Assembly: GCA_007121755.1 (NCBI GenBank)
Contig: SKJZ01000057.1
Coordinates: 1 to 5,896 of the forward strand
Direction of reading: 5' to 3'
Source: Halorhodospira sp.
GTDB lineage: Bacteria; Pseudomonadota; Gammaproteobacteria; Nitrococcales; Halorhodospiraceae
Length of the DNA stretch: 5,896 nt
Part shown: piece after piece, positions 1 to 5,186 of the stretch
How positions within the stretch are numbered: the first letter of the stretch is position 1
Layout of the letters: each line of letters starts with the position of its first letter
Made by a program: the position numbers and the translations under genes
The notes under the pieces: model-generated
Seen by the model: the letters and a program-made list of their open reading frames with translations, nothing else
What the model was told of the DNA's origin: nothing
The model's database searches: none

Positions 1-131
1 AAGGAGAGCGGCCCCGCGGCCAGCTTCATGTATGCCGAGAGCGGTGTTTCGAGATCAGCGAGATGCTCGCGGATCAGCGGGATACGGGTCTATCCCGCCT
101 CAGCAAGGGCCTGAAACTCCTGGCGTTTCAT
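1..131 (-). CDS. trpE: Anthranilate synthase component I (TrpE), N-terminal fragment with an in-frame amber codon
   Basis: TrpE makes anthranilate from chorismate, the first committed step of tryptophan synthesis, using ammonia from the TrpG glutaminase. Only the first 43 codons lie in the window and the gene runs off its left edge. Reading from the ATG at 131-129 gives MKRQEFQALAEAG, then TAG, then TRIPLIREHLADLETPLS and, later, AYMKLAAG. This matches the N-terminus of the Pseudomonas-type TrpE family, which has a GYNRIPL-like segment followed by a TPLS.YLKL-like segment; I recall this from memory, without an alignment. The TAG at codon 14 falls on the family tyrosine of that segment. Frame and similarity are kept on both sides, so a single substitution in a TAC or TAT codon explains it. 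The start is supported by the ATGA overlap with the gph stop and by a ribosome binding site just upstream. The next in-frame ATG is codon 35 (29-27), without an obvious ribosome binding site. Whether functional protein is made is unresolved. Gene identity is likely, though it rests on a short stretch. Confidence 0.8.
90..92 (-). other. In-frame amber (TAG) codon inside trpE
   Basis: The plus-strand bases CTA at 90-92 read TAG on the minus strand, at codon 14 of the trpE frame. The preceding codon is glycine (GGA, 95-93) and the next ones read T-R-I-P-L. Family members generally have tyrosine at this place. TAC or TAT to TAG is a one-base change, and no insertion or deletion is needed. ftsA and ftsZ in this window use TAG as their genuine stop, so the codon is expected to terminate translation here too unless a suppressor tRNA acts. 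Confidence 0.85.
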
Positions 132-820
132 CGATCACCCAACCCCCGGAGCAACACCCTCAACTCGCCGAATCCGCTGAGCACGGCGTCCGCGCCGAGG
201 TCGGCGGCGTCGACTCCGCGGCTGTACCCGTAGGGCACGCAAACCACTGGAATACCGAGATTGCGGGCCGCCGCCACATCGATGGCGGAGTCTCCCACCA
301 TCAGCGCCTCGTCTGGAGTGACGCCCAGGCGTTCCAGGGCAGTACGCAGTGGTTCCGGGTCCGGCTTGCGCACGGCGGTACAATCACCGCCGACCACTAC
401 GGGAACGGCCTCGGAGAGACCCATGGCTTCGACGATCGGCTCGGCGAAACGGCGCGGCTTATTGGTGACCACCGCCAACCGGTAGCCGTCCGCGGCCAGC
501 TTGCGGAGCGTCGCGACCACGCCGGGATACGGCCGGCTGTCGCGATAGAGGCTCGTGCCGTAGAGCTCGAAGAACCGGGCCAGGCCGTGATCCAGCGTCT
601 CGGTCGGCGGCTCGCACCGCTCCGTGCGGGTTATTGCCCTGGCCAACAGGCGGCGTGCCCCTTCTCCTACCCAGTCCCGGACCAGCGCCTCCCCGGCGGC
701 GGGATAGCCCAATTCGGCGAGGACGCCGTCCACCGCCCGGGCGAGATCCGGCGCGCTATCCACCAAGGTGCCGTCCAGATCGAACAGCACGGCGCGGACG
801 CGGCTCAAATCCAATGGCAC
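128..820 (-). CDS. gph: Phosphoglycolate phosphatase, HAD superfamily
   Basis: Gph dephosphorylates 2-phosphoglycolate, a by-product of DNA repair and of Rubisco oxygenation, to glycolate in the cytoplasm. With the GTG start the protein is about 230 residues, normal for the family. HAD motif I is FDLDGTLVDS, with the nucleophile and general acid aspartates near residues 14 and 16. A helical cap follows (about 25-90), then motif II VVTNKP with its threonine near 119, motif III lysine in RKPDPEPL near 152, and motif IV MVGDSAIDV with aspartates near 177 and 181. No ATG is possible: the open frame begins after a stop at 878-880 and the only usable starts are TTG (829), GTG (820), TTG (814) and TTG (808). 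I prefer GTG at 820, one base after the lpxC TAA, as termination-reinitiation; TTG 829 would overlap lpxC and add three residues. None has a clear ribosome binding site. The TGA stop overlaps the trpE ATG. Family assignment is solid; other HAD phosphatases of this subgroup can have broader substrates. Confidence 0.92.
   Translation of the reverse strand: MPLDLSRVRAVLFDLDGTLVDSAPDLARAVDGVLAELGYPAAGEALVRDWVGEGARRLLARAITRTERCEPPTETLDHGLARFFELYGTSLYRDSRPYPGVVATLRKLAADGYRLAVVTNKPRRFAEPIVEAMGLSEAVPVVVGGDCTAVRKPDPEPLRTALERLGVTPDEALMVGDSAIDVAAARNLGIPVVCVPYGYSRGVDAADLGADAVLSGFGELRVLLRGLGDR
133..140 (-). promoter_or_regulatory. Ribosome binding site of trpE
   Basis: The minus-strand bases GGGTGATC, one base before the ATG at 131-129, match seven bases of the extended anti-Shine-Dalgarno complement (GGTGATC). 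They lie inside the last codons of gph. The site supports initiation upstream of the amber codon rather than at a later start. The core GGAGG is absent, so initiation may depend on coupling to the end of gph. Confidence 0.5.
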
Positions 821-821
821 G

Positions 822-1724
822 TTACGCAAATACCGGGCGGTCGTAGGCGATCGGCAGGTCGGCCGGTTCGTCGAAAGTCACCTCTTCCCACGCGTGCTCC
901 TGCCGCAGCAGCTCGCGCAGCAGCTTGTTGTTCATCGCGTGCCCCGACTTATAGCCGTGGAAGGCGCCGATGAGGCTGCTACCGAGAAGATAGAGATCGC
1001 CGATCGCGTCAAGGATCTTATGCTTGACGAATTCGTCGCGATAGCGGAGGCCGTCTTCGTTGAGCACCCGATAGTCATCGACCACAATAGCGTTGTCCAG
1101 GCTGCCGCCGAGAGCGAGGCTAGCCTCCCGCAACGCCTCGATGTCGCGCATGAAGCCGAAGGTCCGCGCCCGGCTCACCTCTTTGATAAAGGAGGTGGAC
1201 GAGAAATCGACCACGGCGCGCATATACTCGGGCACGAAGACCGGGTGCTGGAAATCGATGGTGAAGCCGACCTTGAACCCTTCAAAGGGCTCGAAGGCCA
1301 CCCACTTGTCGTCCTCATGGACAGAGATCGGCTCCAGGATACGCACGAACCGCTTCGGCGCCTCCTGCTCCTGGATGCCGGCGGAACGGATCAGGAAGAC
1401 GAACGGGGCCGCGCTGCCGTCCATGATCGGCACTTCGGCGGCGGAAAGCTCGACATAGACGTTATCGATACCGAGACCGGCCAGGGCCGACAACAGATGC
1501 TCCACAGTGGCCACCCGGACACCGTCCTGAACCAAGCAGGTGGAGAGACGGGTATCGCCGACAGCGGCGGCGCGAGCCTCGATCTCCACGCCAACATCTT
1601 CCCGCCGGAATACAATCCCCGTATTCGCCGGCGCGGGGCGCAGCGTCAACAGCACCTTTTCTCCGGTATGCAAACCCACGCCGCTGGCGCGGATACTGTT
1701 TTTTAATGTGCGTTGACGAATCAT
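822..1724 (-). CDS. lpxC: UDP-3-O-acyl-N-acetylglucosamine deacetylase
   Basis: LpxC is the zinc amidase that removes the acetyl group from UDP-3-O-acyl-GlcNAc, the committed step of lipid A synthesis. The product is 300 residues, close to the roughly 305 of E. coli LpxC, and complete from MIRQRTLKNSI to RPVFA. Both family domains are visible. TVEHLLSAL holds Glu75 and the zinc ligand His76. HKILDAIGDLY holds the ligands His235 and Asp239. SGHAMNNKLL holds the catalytic His262. All are offset by three from E. coli numbering (H79, H238, D242, H265). The MDGS motif at 101-104 and the segment RARTFGFMRDIE near 185-196 are also conserved. The ATG at 1724-1722 follows a GGGAAGG site by five bases. 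The gene is separated from ftsZ by 223 bases with a candidate promoter, and gph follows directly. In E. coli LpxC level is set mainly by FtsH proteolysis acting on its C-terminus. The tail here (RPVFA) ends in non-polar residues, as in E. coli, but FtsH control cannot be judged from this. Confidence 0.97.
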   Translation of the reverse strand: MIRQRTLKNSIRASGVGLHTGEKVLLTLRPAPANTGIVFRREDVGVEIEARAAAVGDTRLSTCLVQDGVRVATVEHLLSALAGLGIDNVYVELSAAEVPIMDGSAAPFVFLIRSAGIQEQEAPKRFVRILEPISVHEDDKWVAFEPFEGFKVGFTIDFQHPVFVPEYMRAVVDFSSTSFIKEVSRARTFGFMRDIEALREASLALGGSLDNAIVVDDYRVLNEDGLRYRDEFVKHKILDAIGDLYLLGSSLIGAFHGYKSGHAMNNKLLRELLRQEHAWEEVTFDEPADLPIAYDRPVFA

Positions 1725-1729
1725 TATTA

Positions 1730-1736
1730 CCTTCCC
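1730..1736 (-). promoter_or_regulatory. Ribosome binding site of lpxC
   Basis: GGGAAGG on the minus strand ends five bases before the lpxC ATG. It is a moderate Shine-Dalgarno match and fixes the start at 1724. Confidence 0.6.
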
Positions 1737-1765
1737 GGCTCTCGCTCTTTCCCGAACTTCCTATT

Positions 1766-1796
1766 CCATGTCGACCGTATGGTATTGTCGCCATGG
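1766..1796 (-). repeat. Inverted repeat (hairpin) in the presumed lpxC leader
   Basis: On the minus strand the arms CCATGGCGAC (1796-1787) and GTCGACATGG (1775-1766) pair at nine of ten positions around an 11-base loop, AATACCATACG. The single internal mismatch is G opposite A. The structure lies downstream of the candidate promoter and about 40 bases before the lpxC start, so it would be in the mRNA leader. It lacks a U tract, so it does not look like an intrinsic terminator. A role in mRNA stability or translation of lpxC is possible but unproven. Confidence 0.5.
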
Positions 1797-1838
1797 GGTT
1801 TTTAACCGCGCCGCCCGGTCCGACGGCAGCGACGCGCC

Positions 1839-1868
1839 ATTGTAAAGTAAAATTGCCAAATGTGTATA
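1839..1868 (-). promoter_or_regulatory. Candidate sigma-70 promoter for lpxC
   Basis: On the minus strand TATACA (1868-1863, four of six matches to the -35 consensus) and TACAAT (1844-1839, five of six to the -10 consensus) are 18 bases apart. They lie in an AT-rich stretch that stands out from the GC-rich genes. Transcription from here would give a leader of roughly 105-110 bases before lpxC. lpxC has its own promoter downstream of ftsZ in E. coli, which fits. The -35 match is modest and the call is a motif reading only. Confidence 0.4.
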
Positions 1869-1894
1869 GTGCAGCGCAACATTCATGTTCACTA
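1867..1894 (-). repeat. Small nested dyad upstream of the candidate lpxC promoter
   Basis: The minus-strand sequence has an inner palindrome AACAT-GA-ATGTT (1889-1878). It is flanked by outer arms TAGTG (1894-1890) and CACTA (1871-1867), with six unpaired bases on the downstream side. It abuts the -35-like hexamer, a position where an operator could sit. The arms are short, so a chance arrangement is quite possible. Confidence 0.3.
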
Positions 1895-1947
1895 AATGAG
1901 AAACCCTCCACGGTTCGACCACAATCCGGTCCCGGTCGGCTGCACCT

Positions 1948-3096
1948 CTAATCTGCCTGTCGCCGCAAAAAGGCCGGAATATCCAGGTACTCCATGTCCC
2001 CCTCGGGCTCTCCGCCACGCTCGTTGGCCGCCTTCTGGCGAATCACGGTGGGCCGGTCGAGTTGTGAGTAGTCGACCTCTCCGGTCGGCTTGCGATTGAC
2101 CATGCGCAACTTCGGCCCCTCGGCCTCCACCGGCTTGCGTTGGGGGCCAAGCCCGGTCGCCACCACGGTCACCCGCAGCTCGTTCTCCAGCTCGGGGTCG
2201 ATGACGGCCCCCACCACGACCGTAGCCTCATCGGATGCGAACTCGCGCACCGCGTTACCCACCTCGTCGAACTCCCCGATGGAGAGATCGTACCCGGCAG
2301 TGACGTTGACTAGGATCCCGTTGGCGCCGGAGAGATTGAAATCTTCCAGCAACGGGCACGCGATGGCCCGCTCCGCCGCCTCGCGGGCACGCCCTTCGCC
2401 GTATGCGGCGCCGGTGCCCATCACCGCCATGCCCATTTCCGACATTACGGTGCGGACATCGGCGAAGTCGACGTTGATGAGACCAGGACGGGTAATGAGC
2501 TCCGCGATCCCCTTGACCGCGCCTAGCAAGACATCGTTGGCCGACTTAAAGGCGTCAAGCAACGTGAGGTTCTTGCCCAACACGGGCAGCAGGCGGTCAT
2601 TGGGGATGGTGATGAGGGAGTCCACGCTCTCCTCCAACTCCCGGATGCCTTGCTCGGCGACGCCCATACGCTTGCCCCCCTCGAATGGGAACGGCTTGGT
2701 CACCACAGCCACGGCGAGAATGCCCAACTCGCGGGCGATCTCGGCCACCACCGGCGCACCGCCGGTCCCCGTGCCGCCGCCCATGCCGGCGGTGATAAAG
2801 ACCATATCGGCACCTTGGAGGACTTCTTGAATCCGGTCCCGCGACTCCTGCGCCGCCTGCCGCCCGACATCGGGGTCGGCACCGGCTCCCAGGCCCTTGG
2901 TGATGCCCGATCCGAGTTGCACGGTGGTGCCCGCCGATACATTGGCCAACGCCTGGGCGTCCGTATTGGCGCAGATGAAGTCGACGCCGTCGACATCGGC
3001 GGCAACCATGTGCTGGACGGCATTGCCGCCGCCGCCGCCGACGCCCACCACCTTGATTACCGCGTTTTGGTTCGGTGTATCCATCAGTTCAAACAT
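1948..3096 (-). CDS. ftsZ: Cell division GTPase FtsZ
   Basis: FtsZ is the bacterial tubulin homologue that polymerises with GTP at mid-cell to form the Z-ring, which organises the divisome. The product is 382 residues, complete and close to E. coli FtsZ (383). Near the N-terminus is the glycine loop VGVGGGGGNAV (about 17-27). The tubulin signature GMGGGTGTGGAP is at 104-115. The T7 synergy loop NVDFADV, which completes the GTPase site of the next subunit, is at 208-214. A variable acidic linker (about 320-365) leads to the conserved tail LDIPAFLRRQAD (371-382), the docking peptide for FtsA, ZipA and similar partners. The start at 3096 is fixed by GAGGAGG seven bases upstream; a second Met at residue 5 is a less likely start. 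It ends in TAG. The frame stays open beyond the stop to about 1462, but the family C-terminus ends exactly here. It lies 77 bases downstream of ftsA, the normal order. No terminator is evident after it. Confidence 0.99.
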   Translation of the reverse strand: MFELMDTPNQNAVIKVVGVGGGGGNAVQHMVAADVDGVDFICANTDAQALANVSAGTTVQLGSGITKGLGAGADPDVGRQAAQESRDRIQEVLQGADMVFITAGMGGGTGTGGAPVVAEIARELGILAVAVVTKPFPFEGGKRMGVAEQGIRELEESVDSLITIPNDRLLPVLGKNLTLLDAFKSANDVLLGAVKGIAELITRPGLINVDFADVRTVMSEMGMAVMGTGAAYGEGRAREAAERAIACPLLEDFNLSGANGILVNVTAGYDLSIGEFDEVGNAVREFASDEATVVVGAVIDPELENELRVTVVATGLGPQRKPVEAEGPKLRMVNRKPTGEVDYSQLDRPTVIRQKAANERGGEPEGDMEYLDIPAFLRRQAD

Positions 3097-3103
3097 GGCC
3101 GTG

Positions 3104-3110
3104 CCTCCTC
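3104..3110 (-). promoter_or_regulatory. Strong ribosome binding site of ftsZ
   Basis: GAGGAGG on the minus strand lies seven bases before the ftsZ ATG. It is the best Shine-Dalgarno match in the window, consistent with FtsZ being needed in much larger amounts than FtsQ or FtsA from the same transcript. I saw no convincing promoter in the 77 bases between ftsA and ftsZ. Confidence 0.75.
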
Positions 3111-3174
3111 AAACTCTGGATTCTTTCGTGTTGTCGCTCCACGGGCGCCCTGATCGCGCCTGGAAGCCGATCCG

Positions 3175-4410
3175 CTACAAATTCCCCTGGAACCACCCCT
3201 TCATCCTGCGCCACAAGTCGCCGAAACCCGACTCCTGCCCAAGCACCACCGTCCCGACACCCCGGTTGCGCGCTCCGAAGGCGAGAAGCCCGACGCCGGT
3301 GGAGTACATCGGATTGCGCACCACATCGGAGAGCCCGGTGACGTTCTTGGGCACTCCGGTTCTCACCGGCAGATGGAAGACCTCCTCGGCCAGGTCGGTG
3401 ACGCCCTCCATCTTCGAGCTGCCGCCGGTGAGGACGATCCCGGCCGGGATCAAGTCTTCGAATCCACTCTTGCGTAACTCCGCCTGGACCAGCGACAGCA
3501 ATTCCTCATAGCGCGGCTCGACCACCGAGGCCAGCGACTGACGGGAGAGCCGCCGGGGCGGCCGGTCGCCGACGCTGGGAACCTCGATGCTCTCCTCCGG
3601 ATTCGCCAGTTGGGAGAGCGCGCAGGCGTAGCGCACTTTGATCTCTTCAGCGTGGTGGGTCGGCGTGCGGAGCGCCACCGCGATATCGTTGGTGACCTGG
3701 TGGCCGGCGATCGGGATCACCGCCGTGTGGCGAATGGCGCCGCCGGTAAAGACGGCGATATCCGTGGTCCCGCCGCCGATGTCGACCAGGCAGACCCCCA
3801 ACTCCTTCTCGTCCTCGGTGAGCACCGCCTGAGCCGCTGCCAACTGCTGCAGCACGATATCGTCCACCTCCAGGCCGCAGCGGCGCACGCACTTGGTAAT
3901 GTTCTCCGCCGCCGACACCGCGCCGGTCACCATATGGACCCGCGCTTCAAGACGAACCCCGGACATACCCAGGGGATCGCGTATCCCTTCCTGGCTGTCG
4001 ATGACGAACTCCTGTGGGATCACATGGATGATCTGCTGATCGGCCGGAATCGCGACCGCCTTCGCACCGTCGATGACCCGTTCCAGGTCGCTGCGCAAGA
4101 CCTCGTTATCCCGAATCGCCACCATGCCGTGGGAGTTGAGGCTGCGAATGTGGCTTCCCGAGATACCGACATAGGCCGAATGGATCTCGCAACCGGCCAT
4201 CAGTTCGGCCTCCTCCACCGCCCGCTGGATGGATTGAACCGTGGAGTCGATGTTTACCACCACGCCCTTTTTCAGGCCGTGAGAGGGGTGGCTGCCGACG
4301 CCCACCACCTCCAACTCTCCGCCCTCGGCGGCCTCGCCCACAATGGCCACCACTTTGGAGGTGCCGATATCGAGCCCGACCAGCAGCCCTTGTTCTTGCT
4401 TGCGTGCCAT
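3175..4410 (-). CDS. ftsA: Cell division protein FtsA, actin-like Z-ring membrane anchor
   Basis: FtsA binds ATP, polymerises under the membrane, tethers FtsZ through the FtsZ tail and recruits later divisome proteins. From the ATG at 4410 it has 411 residues (E. coli 420). The actin-fold motifs are present: phosphate-1 GLDIGTSKV (12-20), phosphate-2 DIGGGTTDIAV (210-220) and the adenosine loop GIVLTGGSSKMEG (324-336). The 1C subdomain specific to FtsA lies at about 84-160 and includes HVIPQEFVID. The C-terminal stretch FGDLWRRMKGWFQGNL (396-411) is the amphipathic membrane-targeting helix and ends as in other FtsA proteins, at a TAG stop. The frame is open upstream to 4506, but those codons overlap ftsQ and encode non-family sequence. 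The chosen ATG begins MARKQEQGLLVGLDIG and has GGAG six bases upstream; an ATG at 4422 would add only four residues. The gene starts 14 bases after the ftsQ stop. Confidence 0.98.
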   Translation of the reverse strand: MARKQEQGLLVGLDIGTSKVVAIVGEAAEGGELEVVGVGSHPSHGLKKGVVVNIDSTVQSIQRAVEEAELMAGCEIHSAYVGISGSHIRSLNSHGMVAIRDNEVLRSDLERVIDGAKAVAIPADQQIIHVIPQEFVIDSQEGIRDPLGMSGVRLEARVHMVTGAVSAAENITKCVRRCGLEVDDIVLQQLAAAQAVLTEDEKELGVCLVDIGGGTTDIAVFTGGAIRHTAVIPIAGHQVTNDIAVALRTPTHHAEEIKVRYACALSQLANPEESIEVPSVGDRPPRRLSRQSLASVVEPRYEELLSLVQAELRKSGFEDLIPAGIVLTGGSSKMEGVTDLAEEVFHLPVRTGVPKNVTGLSDVVRNPMYSTGVGLLAFGARNRGVGTVVLGQESGFGDLWRRMKGWFQGNL

Positions 4411-4424
4411 GATCCGCTCCATCC

Positions 4425-5186
4425 TCAGTCCGCTGCCGCCGCTTCGCTCCACGCCACCGCGAAGCCGTTGGGATAACGCAAGTCCACTCGCTCGATCCGC
4501 GCCCACCCCCCGCCTTCCAAAGCGGGTAAGACGTCCACGAACCGTTCTACCCGTTGCACGGGCTGTTCCCGGCCGATAGCCAGTTCGACGCCGTCGTCGA
4601 ACCGCGCCTGCCAGGCACCCCGGGGGGTCAGGGTGAGCGACGTCACATTGACGCCCGTGTCATGGAAGAGGCGCTCCAACCGCCTATGGAACGCCAACAC
4701 CTCACCAGCCTGTCCGGCGGCCCCCCGCAACTGCGGCAGCCCGCCCGGAAAGGTTGCCGGCGGGGGGCTGAACACCTCGCCGGCCTCGTCCAATAGAGAG
4801 TCGCCACCCCAACGCGCGACCGCTTGCCGTTCCCGGATGGTGACCGAGAGCGTCTCCGGCCAAACCCGCTGCACGGTGACTTCGTCGACCCACGGCAGCG
4901 ACTCCAGGGCGCGCCTCGCCCCGCGAACATCGAGCCTCAGCATGTTTCTATGCAAATGGGGTGCCAATGCCTCCCTCACCTCTTCGCCGGTCAACCGCTC
5001 CGGGGCGTGGGCCAACTCGACGCGCTCCAACGGGAAGAGGTAGCCGGTCCGCCATGCCACTGCCAGCAGGTACCCCGCGGCGAGCAACACACCCGCGGCG
5101 GCCACCGTGGCGAGAACGCCCTTGCCGGTAATCCAGCCCGGGCGCTCGTGCGCGGCCAGATCGCTCCAGTCGGCGCCGACGCTCAT
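4425..5186 (-). CDS. ftsQ: Cell division protein FtsQ
   Basis: FtsQ is a bitopic inner-membrane protein that joins FtsB and FtsL and links early and late divisome proteins. The product has 253 residues, near the family size. A short cytoplasmic N-terminus (1-21, with charged residues) precedes one hydrophobic membrane segment, about 22-45 (GVLATVAAAGVLLAAGYLL). The periplasmic POTRA domain spans about 52-120 (FPLERVELAH to VTIRER, with the conserved LPWVDEVTVQRVWPETL). A beta domain follows to the end and includes RVDLRYPNGFAVAW, the family's typical C-terminal strand motif. The ATG at 5186 overlaps the ddlB TGA (ATGA), with GGGGGCGG just upstream, so translation is probably coupled to ddlB. 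It ends in TGA, 14 bases before ftsA. FtsQ is poorly conserved, but position, topology and motifs agree. Confidence 0.96.
   Translation of the reverse strand: MSVGADWSDLAAHERPGWITGKGVLATVAAAGVLLAAGYLLAVAWRTGYLFPLERVELAHAPERLTGEEVREALAPHLHRNMLRLDVRGARRALESLPWVDEVTVQRVWPETLSVTIRERQAVARWGGDSLLDEAGEVFSPPPATFPGGLPQLRGAAGQAGEVLAFHRRLERLFHDTGVNVTSLTLTPRGAWQARFDDGVELAIGREQPVQRVERFVDVLPALEGGGWARIERVDLRYPNGFAVAWSEAAAAD

Noticed and set aside
32..973. Long plus-strand open frame opposite gph and the end of lpxC
   Set aside because: It is antisense to well-supported genes, shows no recognisable domain, and long antisense frames are expected in GC-rich coding DNA.
768..1706. 312-codon plus-strand open frame opposite lpxC
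   Set aside because: It mirrors the complete, motif-bearing lpxC; its composition is that of a reverse-complement shadow and it matches no family I recognise.
1462..1911. Minus-strand open frame across the ftsZ-lpxC gap
   Set aside because: It is the continuation of the ftsZ frame past its TAG stop and then runs out of frame through lpxC. It shows no recognisable domain, and its far half is low-complexity Arg/Gly-rich.
1912..1947. Possible intrinsic terminator just after ftsZ
   Set aside because: Only a five-base stem (CGACC and GGTCG) with a 13-base loop and no T tract could be drawn.
2090..2830. Plus-strand open frame opposite ftsZ
   Set aside because: Ser/Thr/Pro-rich antisense translation of a highly conserved gene, without domain or ribosome binding evidence.
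3025..3039. Run of five GCC triplets resembling a microsatellite
   Set aside because: It encodes the conserved five-glycine loop of the FtsZ nucleotide-binding site.
3610..4476. Plus-strand open frame opposite ftsA
   Set aside because: Antisense shadow rich in His, Asp and Arg, with no family resemblance.
4411..4506. Upstream extension of ftsA to an earlier start
   Set aside because: It overlaps the 3' end of ftsQ and encodes residues unlike any FtsA N-terminus; the ATG at 4410 has a good ribosome binding site.
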